A stretch of DNA of 17,330 nucleotides, from the NCBI GenBank assembly GCA_035294465.1, contig DATGKW010000202.1:1-17330 (forward strand), read 5' to 3'. Source of the stretch: Paraktedonobacter sp035294465 (GTDB taxonomy: Bacteria > Chloroflexota > Ktedonobacteria > Ktedonobacterales > Ktedonobacteraceae). A program made the position numbers and the translations under genes. The notes under the pieces are model-generated. The model made no database searches. It was given only the letters and a program-made list of their open reading frames with translations, and was not told the DNA's origin. Shown piece by piece: positions 8,041 to 15,019 of this stretch. How positions within the stretch are numbered: position 1 is the first letter of the stretch; each line of letters starts with the position of its first letter.

Positions 8041-8070
8041 ATCATAACATATACCCTGTTCAGGCGTCAT
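8041..8070 (-). promoter_or_regulatory. Predicted promoter of the nitroreductase gene
   Basis: Read on the minus strand: ATGACG (-35, 4 of 6 matches) at 8070-8065, an 18 nt spacer, and TATGAT (-10, 5 of 6) at 8046-8041. It would give a leader of about 45 nt before ATG 7989. Confidence 0.42.
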
Positions 8071-8096
8071 GACCAGATGATTTCCCTCCATTTCGT

Positions 8097-8112
8097 GTAA
8101 CTTTGTAACTTT
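8097..8112. repeat. Perfect tandem duplication of an 8-mer in the divergent intergenic region
   Basis: GTAACTTT occurs twice head to tail, between the nitroreductase promoter and the acetyltransferase promoter. An 8-bp inverted pair, TCCATTTC (near 8087-8094) and GAAATGGA, encloses it. Such direct half-sites can bind a regulator, but two copies are weak evidence. Confidence 0.3.
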
Positions 8113-8174
8113 TCTGGTCTGGAGAAATGGATGCAGCTCAGTGCAAGTCAAAGGTGGGCATGGAAGAGTAGTCC

Positions 8175-8201
8175 ATATGTTTTGATGCCGGCAAAACATA
8201 T
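8175..8201. promoter_or_regulatory. 10-bp perfect inverted repeat, possible operator
   Basis: ATATGTTTTG at 8175-8184 and its exact reverse complement CAAAACATAT at 8192-8201 are separated by 7 nt. The repeat overlaps the putative -35 box of the acetyltransferase gene. Its symmetry and position fit a dimeric repressor site. No regulator gene lies next to it. Confidence 0.4.
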
Positions 8202-8211
8202 ATGGTAATAT
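8182..8211 (+). promoter_or_regulatory. Predicted promoter of the acetyltransferase gene
   Basis: TTGATG at 8182-8187 (-35, 4 of 6) is followed by an 18 nt spacer and TAATAT at 8206-8211 (-10, 4 of 6). The leader to ATG 8246 would be about 28 nt. The -35 box lies inside the inverted repeat 8175-8201. Confidence 0.38.
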
Positions 8212-8245
8212 AGCATTTGAGCGTTTTTCTATGAGGAGTATTTCT

Positions 8246-8818
8246 ATGACCATCGATGCGATGTTTACCCGGTTTCCGCGCCTGGAAACACCCAGGCTGG
8301 TGCTACGGCAGATCCAGCCAGAGGATGCAGAGGCAATTTTTGCCACCTTCTCTGATGAGCAAGTCATGGAGTTCTATGGACACCTGCCTCACCGGTCTGT
8401 GGAAGATTCGCGTGAGTTGATCCGGCAGCAACAGGCCTGGTATGCGAAACGCGAGGGTATCCGTTGGGGTATTACGCGCAAGGGTGAGGATCGGGTGATT
8501 GGCTCCTGCGGCTTCTATCTTTTCGATCTCGACTCTCAGCATGCTGAAACCGGCTACGAGCTTAACCGGGCTTTCTGGCGACAGGGGATTATGACCGAAG
8601 CGATGTCTGCTATTCTCACCTATGCCTTTACAGAGTTGAGTTTGCATCGTATCGAGGCTGTGGTCGATGATGTGAACGAGCGCTCCAAAGGCTTGTTGAA
8701 AAAGCTTGGCTTTACTCACGAAGGGACGCTGCGCAAGCGTTTCTACTTTCGCGAGCGTTTCTGGGACGAGCATTATTTTGGCTTACTCAGTGATGAGTGG
8801 CATCCAGGTACATTGTAA
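8246..8818 (+). CDS. GNAT N-acetyltransferase, RimJ/RimL type
   Basis: Predicted acetyl-CoA-dependent N-acetyltransferase of 190 residues (Acetyltransf_3-like). Seen: the typical opening FPRLETPRLVLRQIQPEDAEAIF at 10-32, the acetyl-CoA pyrophosphate loop FWRQGIMTEAM at 110-120, and the motif-B region NERSKGLLKKLGFTHEGTLRKR at 144-165. Relatives acetylate ribosomal protein N-termini or small molecules, so the substrate is open. AGGAG at 8234-8238 lies 7 nt before ATG 8246. The in-frame ATG at 8231 overlaps that site and is rejected. The flavoprotein gene begins 62 nt downstream on the same strand and has its own ribosome binding site. Confidence 0.87.
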   Translation: MTIDAMFTRFPRLETPRLVLRQIQPEDAEAIFATFSDEQVMEFYGHLPHRSVEDSRELIRQQQAWYAKREGIRWGITRKGEDRVIGSCGFYLFDLDSQHAETGYELNRAFWRQGIMTEAMSAILTYAFTELSLHRIEAVVDDVNERSKGLLKKLGFTHEGTLRKRFYFRERFWDEHYFGLLSDEWHPGTL

Positions 8819-8880
8819 CGAAGAGCAAGCTGCTCAGTAGTGAGAGAATCCATGTTTTTATCTGAAGACAGGAGATATTC

Positions 8881-9426
8881 ATGGCAGCAGCAGAGCAATC
8901 AAGGAGAGGCGTGATGTATCTCGTCAGCTGCGCCACATCATCGACGCCGCTGATTTATGACTATGTGAGCGCTGCTCAGACTGCCGGCTGGGATGTGCAT
9001 GTGCTGCTGACGCCCAGCGCGCGGCCTTTTGTCGATGAATCGCGCCTGGCTGCCATGAGCGGGCACAAAGTCTGGAGTGAGTTCCAGCGTCCCGGCGAGC
9101 TGGATATCTGGCCTCCCGCCGATGTCGTGGTTGTCTTCCCGGCCTCTTTCAATACACTTGGCAAGTGGGCGATGGGCATCAGCGATACTTTTGCTCTAAG
9201 CTGGCTGAACCACTATACTGGCCTGCGCAAGCCGATTGTTGCTGTGCCCTGTTTTCGCACCGGCAGCGGCCTCGACACGCACCCGGCGCTGGCGCGCAAT
9301 CTGCGTCTCCTGCGCCGCTACGGCATTCGTGTGATCTATGAGCCTGAAACCTATCCGCCTAAGAACCAGGTGCCCCCATCTGTCATACTCGCGGCCCTGG
9401 ATGAATTGATCGCGCAGAAACAATAG
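8881..9426 (+). CDS. Flavoprotein of the HFCD/Dfp fold
   Basis: Predicted FMN-binding protein of 181 residues related to the phosphopantothenoylcysteine decarboxylase fold. Seen: N-terminal VMYLVSCATSSTPLIYDYV, in which SCATSS is the flavin phosphate-binding turn, and PASFNTLGKWAMGISD at 87-102, matching the conserved PA(S/T)xNT..K.A.GI.D motif of HFCD proteins. The catalytic His expected shortly before that motif is not seen; the aligned stretch reads GELDIWPPAD. A decarboxylase role is therefore doubtful. Two start codons in the same frame each have a good site: ATG 8881 (AGGAG at 8870-8874) and ATG 8914 (AAGGAG at 8901-8906). It lies between two acetyltransferase genes and ends 14 nt before the second. 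The reaction is unknown. Confidence 0.82.
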   Translation: MAAAEQSRRGVMYLVSCATSSTPLIYDYVSAAQTAGWDVHVLLTPSARPFVDESRLAAMSGHKVWSEFQRPGELDIWPPADVVVVFPASFNTLGKWAMGISDTFALSWLNHYTGLRKPIVAVPCFRTGSGLDTHPALARNLRLLRRYGIRVIYEPETYPPKNQVPPSVILAALDELIAQKQ

Positions 9427-9440
9427 GAAGGAACTTTGCC

Positions 9441-9947
9441 ATGCAAGAACATGAAACCAGGCGTCTCAGGCTGATTCCGTTCTCGCTTGAATTGAGGAAG
9501 GCTGCGCTGGCCGATAAGGACCGGCTGGCCGAACTGCTTGGCGTGCGTGTGCCTGCCTCCTGGCCTGGGCCAGATCTGGCGGAGGCGCTGCCGTTTTTTA
9601 TTTCAGAGGTAGAGAAGCATCCTACGTTGCCTATCTGGGATGGGCTGATCATCCATAAAGAAGACGCGACCCTCATTGGCGATATGGGCTTTAAGGGTGG
9701 CCCGGACGCGCATGGACGACTCGAAATTGGCTACAGCATTATCCCGGAGTATCGCAATCAGGGCTATGCGACCGAGATGGCCTGCCATCTGATCGGGTGG
9801 GCCTGGCAACAGCCTGGAGTAACCTCTGTAGTCGCTGAGTGCCTGGATAATAATCTTGGCTCGATCCGAGTGCTGGAGAAAGTAGGGATGCGCCGGCTAG
9901 GAGCAGAGGGTTCGATGCTGCGTTGGGAAGTTCGCAGGACGCCGTAA
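9441..9947 (+). CDS. GNAT family N-acetyltransferase
   Basis: Predicted acetyltransferase of 168 residues. Seen: the N-terminal TRRLRLIPFSLE, the core strand GRLEIGYSI at 92-100, the acetyl-CoA loop YRNQGYATEMACHLIGWAW at 104-122, and NLGSIRVLEKVGMRRLG at 138-154. The fold assignment is firm and the substrate unknown. AGGAAGGA lies just before ATG 9441, and the 14 nt gap to the flavoprotein gene indicates one transcript. It differs clearly from the other GNAT gene at 8246, so the two are not a recent duplication. A very stable stem-loop lies 6 nt after the stop. Confidence 0.86.
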   Translation: MQEHETRRLRLIPFSLELRKAALADKDRLAELLGVRVPASWPGPDLAEALPFFISEVEKHPTLPIWDGLIIHKEDATLIGDMGFKGGPDAHGRLEIGYSIIPEYRNQGYATEMACHLIGWAWQQPGVTSVVAECLDNNLGSIRVLEKVGMRRLGAEGSMLRWEVRRTP

Positions 9948-9953
9948 GGTCAT

Positions 9954-10023
9954 GTAACTGCTGGGAGCGTTGTGTGCCAAATATGCTTCAAGTATGCTGC
10001 ACACAACGCTCCCAGGCAGTTAC
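9954..10023. terminator. Long stem-loop between convergent genes, probable bidirectional terminator
   Basis: The arm at 9954-9977 pairs with 9999-10023 with one bulged G, giving about 24 base pairs. The loop is about 21 nt and can form a small inner hairpin. The arm core reads CTGGGAGCGTTGTGTG. The structure fills the 81-nt gap between the acetyltransferase stop (9947) and the YceI stop (10029), as expected of a shared terminator. No run of T follows on either strand, so it does not meet the classical intrinsic-terminator pattern. Confidence 0.6.
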
Positions 10024-10028
10024 GCGGT

Positions 10029-10589
10029 TCATCCTTGCTTTTCGATGAACTCGCCTTCGATCATAATCTTGATTTCGTCGCTGACGACCCATTTGCCGTC
10101 GAGCATCGCGCTGAAAGACATGCCGAAATCTTTACGGTTGATTTGCCCCTCCGCGCTGTAAGCAATTCTATGGCCCATGTGGGGGTCGTTGAATTCTCCA
10201 TATTTCAGCACGGAAAGCGTTACCGGCTTCGTCACACTCTTGATAGTCAGGTCACCGGTGACGGTATAGCGGTCCTGGCCGGAGGTTTCGATCTTTGTGC
10301 TTTTGAACGTCATGGTTGGATATGTGTCGGCTTCCAGGAAATTCGATGAGCGCAGGTCGTTGTCGCGCGCGTCATTATGCGTCTTGATGCTTTTTGTTTG
10401 AATTGTGACTTCGACCGCAGAGGCCGTAGGATTGTCGGGGTAAATGGTGCCGGTCGCGCTGACATCGGTAAAGAGGCCCCGCACAGTCATCATGCCCAAA
10501 TGCCTGGCGGCGAACTCGACCTGTGTGTGATAAGGGTCAAACTGCCAGACTCCGGGCCTGGAAGCTGCTTCTTCAGGATGAGTTGTCAT
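10029..10589 (-). CDS. YceI family protein
   Basis: Predicted lipocalin-like beta-barrel protein of 186 residues; structurally known relatives bind a polyisoprenoid or amide-containing lipid in the barrel. Seen: WQFDPYHTQVEFAARHLGMMTVRG at about 15-38, ATGTIYPDNPTASAVEVTIQTKSI, the central NFLEADTYPTMTFKSTKI, and DLTIKSVTKPVTL. No signal peptide is present, so it is probably cytoplasmic, unlike the periplasmic E. coli YceI. GAAAGGGA precedes ATG 10589 by about 9 nt. It faces the acetyltransferase gene across the long stem-loop and is divergent from the NrfD-like gene. Relatives are often linked to stress or isoprenoid-quinone metabolism, but the local context does not settle a role. Confidence 0.9.
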   Translation of the reverse strand: MTTHPEEAASRPGVWQFDPYHTQVEFAARHLGMMTVRGLFTDVSATGTIYPDNPTASAVEVTIQTKSIKTHNDARDNDLRSSNFLEADTYPTMTFKSTKIETSGQDRYTVTGDLTIKSVTKPVTLSVLKYGEFNDPHMGHRIAYSAEGQINRKDFGMSFSAMLDGKWVVSDEIKIMIEGEFIEKQG

Positions 10590-10630
10590 CTGATAGTCCC
10601 TTTCTTTCTCAGTTAGTTACGAAAAAGCTG

Positions 10631-10676
10631 TAGCTTAATAGACAGCCGTTGCTTATAATTCTATAGCTTGAATAGA
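10631..10676. repeat. Spaced direct repeat in the yceI/nrfD-like divergent region
   Basis: TAGCTTAATAGA at 10631 and TAGCTTGAATAGA at 10664 are 33 nt apart, roughly three helical turns. They lie upstream of the minus-strand YceI gene in AT-rich sequence. They could be half-sites for a regulator. The match is 12 positions with one inserted base. Confidence 0.3.
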
Positions 10677-10747
10677 TAAGAATCAATACTGAGGGTATGG
10701 CTTGCTCTCGATGCTTTGCCCGCCTGATTACGAAAAAGAGGAATCAT

Positions 10748-10777
10748 TTGGCGTATAGATGCCCGCTGTGCTATGAT
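10748..10777 (+). promoter_or_regulatory. Predicted promoter of the NrfD-like gene
   Basis: TTGGCG at 10748-10753 (-35, 4 of 6), an 18 nt spacer and TATGAT at 10772-10777 (-10, 5 of 6), with TG one base before the -10 box as in extended -10 promoters. The leader to ATG 10859 would be about 75 nt. Confidence 0.45.
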
Positions 10778-10858
10778 TCGTTCGACGATAGTGACCCCTG
10801 CTATTACTGGACTGATAGGAATGCTCTTCTTCAAAGATGAAGAGGAACGAGGTGTCGT

Positions 10859-11968
10859 ATGGATGAATCACGCCTACTTATGCCGGAGGTGGAAGAACGC
10901 GCGCTGGCTGCGAAGCTGCTGGAAAATTTCATGCCCACACAACTCGCCGAGAGGCTGGCTGTTCTGACCACTGGTTACACGCCGAACCCTGGCCAGGAGC
11001 AGAAAGAGCCGAGCTATTACGATTATCCCGTGCTCAAAGCTCCAGTCTGGAAGTGGGAGATTATCTGGTATTTCTTCTTTGGTGGCCTGGCTGCCGGTTG
11101 TTATGTGATCGCCAGCATTGCTTCACTCTTTGGCTCGGCAGAAGATCGTGCGGTCGTGCGCGCTGGTTATTATGCCTCGCTGCTGGCGTTGCTGCCGTGT
11201 CCACCCCTGCTTATTAAAGATCTTGGTAGACCTGAACGTTTCTTACACATGTTGCGCATCTTTCGCGTGAAATCACCAATGTCAATGGGTGTGTACGGGC
11301 TCGTCAGCCTCTCAGCCTTTAGCGGGCTTGCCGCGGTCATTCAGGGGGCGCGAGATGGACTGCTGGGCGTGTGGTGGGGTGCTCGCTGGCTGGCGAAATT
11401 GCCTCAGAAATTGCTGGCTGTACCAGGTACATTCTGTGCGCTCTTTTTGGGCGGCTATACCGGCGTCTTGTTAGCTGCAACCAGCGTGCCACTCTGGTCA
11501 CGCAGTAAGCTCTTAGGAAGCGTCTTCATCTCTTCCGCTATCTCGACTAGCTCGGCGCTGATGAGCCTGATCCTGCATCTTGTTGGAGCGCCGGGCAGGA
11601 CGTTGCGTAAGCTGGGGCGCCTGGAATGGACTGCGCTGCTGGTCGAAATGACCGGGCTGCTTGCTTTCTTGCGTGGTTCTGGCCGCGCCGCGCGTCCTCT
11701 GGTTGGTACTGGACCCGGCGAGAAAGGGCGTACATTCTGGGGGTTGGTTTTCGGCAGTGGGCTTCTGCTGCCCTGGCTGCTACAAAGCGTCGGTCTTTTT
11801 GGCAAGCATACAGAAAAGCGCAAACGTGGGCGCGGCATCCTGATCTCATTGCTCGTGCTCATCGGCGGCTATTTCCTGCGCAAAACCATCGTCGAGGCTG
11901 GCCACACCTCCAGCAAAGATGCGCGCACAACGCTGTGGCACGCCCGATCTAAAGGCGAATGGCGGTAA
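10859..11968 (+). CDS. NrfD/PsrC-like polytopic membrane protein
   Basis: Predicted quinone-interacting membrane subunit of the polysulfide-reductase/NrfD family, 369 residues. Seen: a cytosolic or surface N-terminus of about 60 residues, then eight likely membrane helices starting at about 64, 102, 141, 187, 219, 256, 292 and 326. The family motif DLGRPERFLHMLRIFRVKSPMSMG lies at 121-144 between helices 2 and 3. These proteins normally move electrons between the quinone pool and a partner iron-sulfur subunit and catalytic subunit. No ferredoxin-like (NrfC/PsrB) or molybdopterin gene lies next to it here, so it stands alone. ATG 10859 has GAGGTG only 4 nt upstream, plus AGAGGA further back, so the start is only moderately supported. 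Confidence 0.82.
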   Translation: MDESRLLMPEVEERALAAKLLENFMPTQLAERLAVLTTGYTPNPGQEQKEPSYYDYPVLKAPVWKWEIIWYFFFGGLAAGCYVIASIASLFGSAEDRAVVRAGYYASLLALLPCPPLLIKDLGRPERFLHMLRIFRVKSPMSMGVYGLVSLSAFSGLAAVIQGARDGLLGVWWGARWLAKLPQKLLAVPGTFCALFLGGYTGVLLAATSVPLWSRSKLLGSVFISSAISTSSALMSLILHLVGAPGRTLRKLGRLEWTALLVEMTGLLAFLRGSGRAARPLVGTGPGEKGRTFWGLVFGSGLLLPWLLQSVGLFGKHTEKRKRGRGILISLLVLIGGYFLRKTIVEAGHTSSKDARTTLWHARSKGEWR

Positions 11969-12658
11969 CTACACCAGCTGAAGAAACGTCAATCAAGTAA
12001 CCCGTCTGGCCAGCTACAAGACCTGGATGGGCTTTCGAGCCAAACAGGCTACCCGCAGCTTTCTCGATCCGTGGACGGCCTTCGAGATGGACTAGCTGTT
12101 GGCTGCCCGCGAGGTGGCCGAAGCAGTCCATCATGGGTTCAAAGAGCAGGCGTTCACTGTCCTCGCTCAGACCTACGAAGGGCACCTGTTGTTTCATCCC
12201 GGCCGCGCGTAACTCCTGGACCCTGGTGGAAACGATCTTCTTGTTGGGCTTGATGCACTTGATATCTGCACACCATCTGCTACGGGGGTTCTTGCTTCCA
12301 GATAGCCGGATTGGGCAAGGTTCGGGCCGGCGCAGGTTCGACCTCGACCGGAGGATCGGGCGACATAGCCTTCGCTCCTTCCGACAGAACTGCATAGATC
12401 ATTCCATCGATGGCAGTCTAGCAGAAAACCGAGCCGGTGCTCAAGCAAAGTGGCCTCACTAATTGCTGGGGAGGCCATTGACTTTTAACACTCATTGCAC
12501 GGGTCGTGATTATCCTGCAATTGATGGGGGAGATCTCTGCGAAAATTATGATCGTTTTCATATGGCTTCTGTGAAATACGGCATAGTGTTCACCTGCACT
12601 GTGCGCTATATTAAGAGTAAACGATGTTTCATCTTGTTCAAGTAATAAAGGTGAATTT
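11969..12658. other. 690-bp stretch without a supportable gene
   Basis: The first part (to about 12440) is GC-rich and the last 180 bases are AT-rich. The longest open frame is on the minus strand (about 12395-11949, 148 codons). It overlaps the end of the NrfD-like gene, has no ribosome binding site I can see, and resembles no family I know. A plus-strand frame from about 12000 reads like protein in short pieces but is broken by stops near 12093 and 12211. This may be a decayed gene. A promoter for the kinase-like gene should lie in the AT-rich end; TATATT at 12607-12612 is a candidate -10 box without a matching -35. Confidence 0.5.
12451..12477 (+). terminator. Possible weak terminator hairpin
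   Basis: TGGCCTC at 12451-12457 pairs with GAGGCCA at 12471-12477 across a 13 nt loop and is followed by TTGACTTTT. The stem is short and the T-run interrupted. It lies where transcription from upstream would need to end before the kinase-like genes. Confidence 0.25.
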
Positions 12659-14953
12659 ATGGAAGAATATGGTATCAGGGAGGTATTTGGAGCATATTAT
12701 CTTATTGACAGAGTGAGTGTGGATAACTGCTCCAGCATATATGTAGGGAAGCATGTACAATATAAATGCGTGATCATCAAGATCTTTCGCGCCCGGTTTA
12801 CCGAAAGCGAAGCTGCTCTTTTTATCCAAAACGCTGGCGTGCTTACGCGTTTGCGCCATCCCCACTTGCCTCACGTTGTGGAAGTGGGCGTGACCGATGG
12901 CCACCCTTTCGTCGCCATGGAATATACGCCGCGGGTAACTCTGCGCCAGCGCTACCCCGCGCAGAGCAGAGCAACGCTAGAGGATGTGTTACCGTATGTC
13001 AGACAAATCGCTCAGGCGCTGGACTACCTTCACGCGCACTCGTTGGTCTACGCTGAACTGACGCCCGAAAATGTTTGGCTCAGCCCTGCTGGCCGGGTCT
13101 TGCTCGGCGACGTAGGGACTGCTTCATTGGTCCAGCGTATGCAACATGCATCGGCTGGCACGCTGGATGGGACTGTTGGCTATCTGGCTCCAGAGCAGAT
13201 CAACGGGCAAGTGTGTCCGGCCAGCGACCAGTACGCGTTAGCTATTATGCTCTACGAATGGCTATGTGGGGCGTGTCCGTTCAGTGGAACGATACTTGAG
13301 GTTGCGAGCAAGCACCTTTTGCAACCGGTTCCCTCCTTGCGAGAACAGGTACCGACCATCCCATCTGCTGTTGAGCAAGTGGTGCTGAGTGCGCTGGAGA
13401 AAGATCCGCAAGGGCGCTTTCCTTCCGTTTGTTCGTTCGCCGATGCACTTGAGCGCGCCTATCGGTTCGTGCCACCTCCTGTGCTCGAAATGGGGATCTC
13501 ACAGGTTGTGCCTCTCGGAGCAGAACAGGCCGTGTCGGCCACTCCCTTGCCTGAAGCTGAACAGCCGAATGCTTCACCCACCAGTTCTTTCCCACCGCCG
13601 CCTGACCAGGGACTGGCTTTTTCTACTCCCATTGCTCCTCCTCCTCCGGCATTTTTCCGTCCTCCCACGCCTGGCATGTCTACACAGTCATCTCAACGAG
13701 GATTCATTGCTGGAATACTGGTCATCATTCTAGTTATTATTCTGGGAGGGGTGGTTGCAGAAATCAATACGGCAAGGTCACAAATGGGAGGAGTGACTGC
13801 AGGAACCAATGCGGCGGGGTCATGGGCATCTCCCACCGCGAGCGTTTCTTCAGGAACGCCTGCTTCGGTGCCGTCGGTTCCTCTCTCACAGCTTCTTGTT
13901 GTATATACATTTGGTAATCTCTATGCTGTGAACGCGAACAGCGGGGCCATTCTCTGGAGTTTTCAGGAAACCGCTTTCGCACCGCCAGTCGTGGCGAATG
14001 GCCAGGTCTATGTTCTGCTTGCCAACTCAGCCACCAGTTCATCACCTGAGGTTGTCGACGTCGATGAAGTGAGCGGAAAGCAACGCTGGTCTTACGCCGT
14101 AGGCAGCAGTTTTGGCAGGCTTGGAGTAGCCGGAGATATAGTAGTGGCTGCGGTCTGGAACCAGGATATCCTGGGGTTAAACGCGCAAACAGGGGCAAAG
14201 CGCTGGCAAATGACTATCGATGACATGGTAAGCCCTGGTTTGCTGACAGTCAGCGGAGAAACGGTTCTGGTCTCAACTTCTCTCGGCGTTGAGGATGCTG
14301 TTGATGCGACCAATGGACATATCCTCTGGCATGTTAACCAGGGGGATTCCGAAGCAGCCGCTGTGCCAGGCACCGTTTATATTCCTACATCTTGTGGCGC
14401 AACTGGTACCAATAGCGCCAATTTTTGTCTCGGTGCTTACGATAGCATATCCGGTGCGCAACGTTGGCTCTCGCCAGCAGGTCGACTTGATTGCGCAACA
14501 CATACCTTCTGCAACACTACAATCCCCCTGGATAACGAGACGTGCGTAGGAGGGAATGTAGTGTATCAGATCTACGACACCATGCTTAACAACTTCAATG
14601 GTGTGATCTCCCAGGAACAGGGGCTGGATGCTTTTAACGCCAGCACCGGTCGCTTATTGTGGCAGTACGCCCTCCCGGCTCCCACCAGCACAGCTGGGAA
14701 GCCTGCTCCAAGTGTCCCGAATAATACGTTGCTAGGGTCGAGTAGTACGGCCTTCTACCTGGAAGACACCGCTGGCACCTTGATGGCGCTGTCTGCCTCC
14801 AACCATGCGCTTCTGTGGAAGTACAACAGTCCCAACGGGAAAGCGACTCAGTTCGTCGAGAGCGATGGAGTACTTGCCCTGGTTTACACCAATATGGTTG
14901 TTGCCCTGAACCCACAAACCGGTTCTCAATTGTGGAGTAAGTCGCTCGGGTAA
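12659..14953 (+). CDS. Pseudokinase receptor with extracellular PQQ-type beta-propeller
   Basis: Probable membrane receptor of 764 residues. Residues 1-270 form a Hanks-type kinase-like domain: Lys41 (VIIKIF), an Asp-Val-Gly in the DFG place (151-153), GYLAPEQI at 174-181 and SDQYALAIMLYEWL at 189-202. The catalytic loop reads Tyr131-Ala-Glu133-Leu-Thr135 in place of HRDxK, and no glycine-rich loop is present (VSVDNCSSIY). It should be catalytically dead or nearly so. A Pro-rich linker (about 305-340) leads to one membrane helix at 349-368. The outside region (about 410-764) holds eight PQQ-type repeats of the form L.A.(N/D)..(S/T)G...W, beginning near 421, 466, 504, 545, 592, 655, 708 and 747. 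AAGGTGA lies 4 nt before ATG 12659. The next kinase-like gene follows after 66 nt. The ligand is unknown. Confidence 0.85.
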   Translation: MEEYGIREVFGAYYLIDRVSVDNCSSIYVGKHVQYKCVIIKIFRARFTESEAALFIQNAGVLTRLRHPHLPHVVEVGVTDGHPFVAMEYTPRVTLRQRYPAQSRATLEDVLPYVRQIAQALDYLHAHSLVYAELTPENVWLSPAGRVLLGDVGTASLVQRMQHASAGTLDGTVGYLAPEQINGQVCPASDQYALAIMLYEWLCGACPFSGTILEVASKHLLQPVPSLREQVPTIPSAVEQVVLSALEKDPQGRFPSVCSFADALERAYRFVPPPVLEMGISQVVPLGAEQAVSATPLPEAEQPNASPTSSFPPPPDQGLAFSTPIAPPPPAFFRPPTPGMSTQSSQRGFIAGILVIILVIILGGVVAEINTARSQMGGVTAGTNAAGSWASPTASVSSGTPASVPSVPLSQLLVVYTFGNLYAVNANSGAILWSFQETAFAPPVVANGQVYVLLANSATSSSPEVVDVDEVSGKQRWSYAVGSSFGRLGVAGDIVVAAVWNQDILGLNAQTGAKRWQMTIDDMVSPGLLTVSGETVLVSTSLGVEDAVDATNGHILWHVNQGDSEAAAVPGTVYIPTSCGATGTNSANFCLGAYDSISGAQRWLSPAGRLDCATHTFCNTTIPLDNETCVGGNVVYQIYDTMLNNFNGVISQEQGLDAFNASTGRLLWQYALPAPTSTAGKPAPSVPNNTLLGSSSTAFYLEDTAGTLMALSASNHALLWKYNSPNGKATQFVESDGVLALVYTNMVVALNPQTGSQLWSKSLG

Positions 14954-15019
14954 TTGCTACAGAGCGTTGTCGTTTCATTCTATGCTGAACTTTTTGTGTA
15001 CAGAGAATCGAGGTTCATC

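Noticed and set aside
7990..8367. N-terminal extension of the nitroreductase
   Set aside because: The extra 126 residues are low in family resemblance and overlap the start of the acetyltransferase gene. ATG 7989 has GGAG 6 nt upstream.
8823..8835. Small hairpin GAGCA-AGC-TGCTC after the first acetyltransferase gene
   Set aside because: A 5-bp stem with a 3 nt loop and no T-run is expected by chance.
11949..12395. Minus-strand frame of 148 codons between the NrfD-like and kinase-like genes
   Set aside because: No ribosome binding site, no recognisable motif, and it overlaps the 3' end of the NrfD-like gene. Kept only as part of the gap description.
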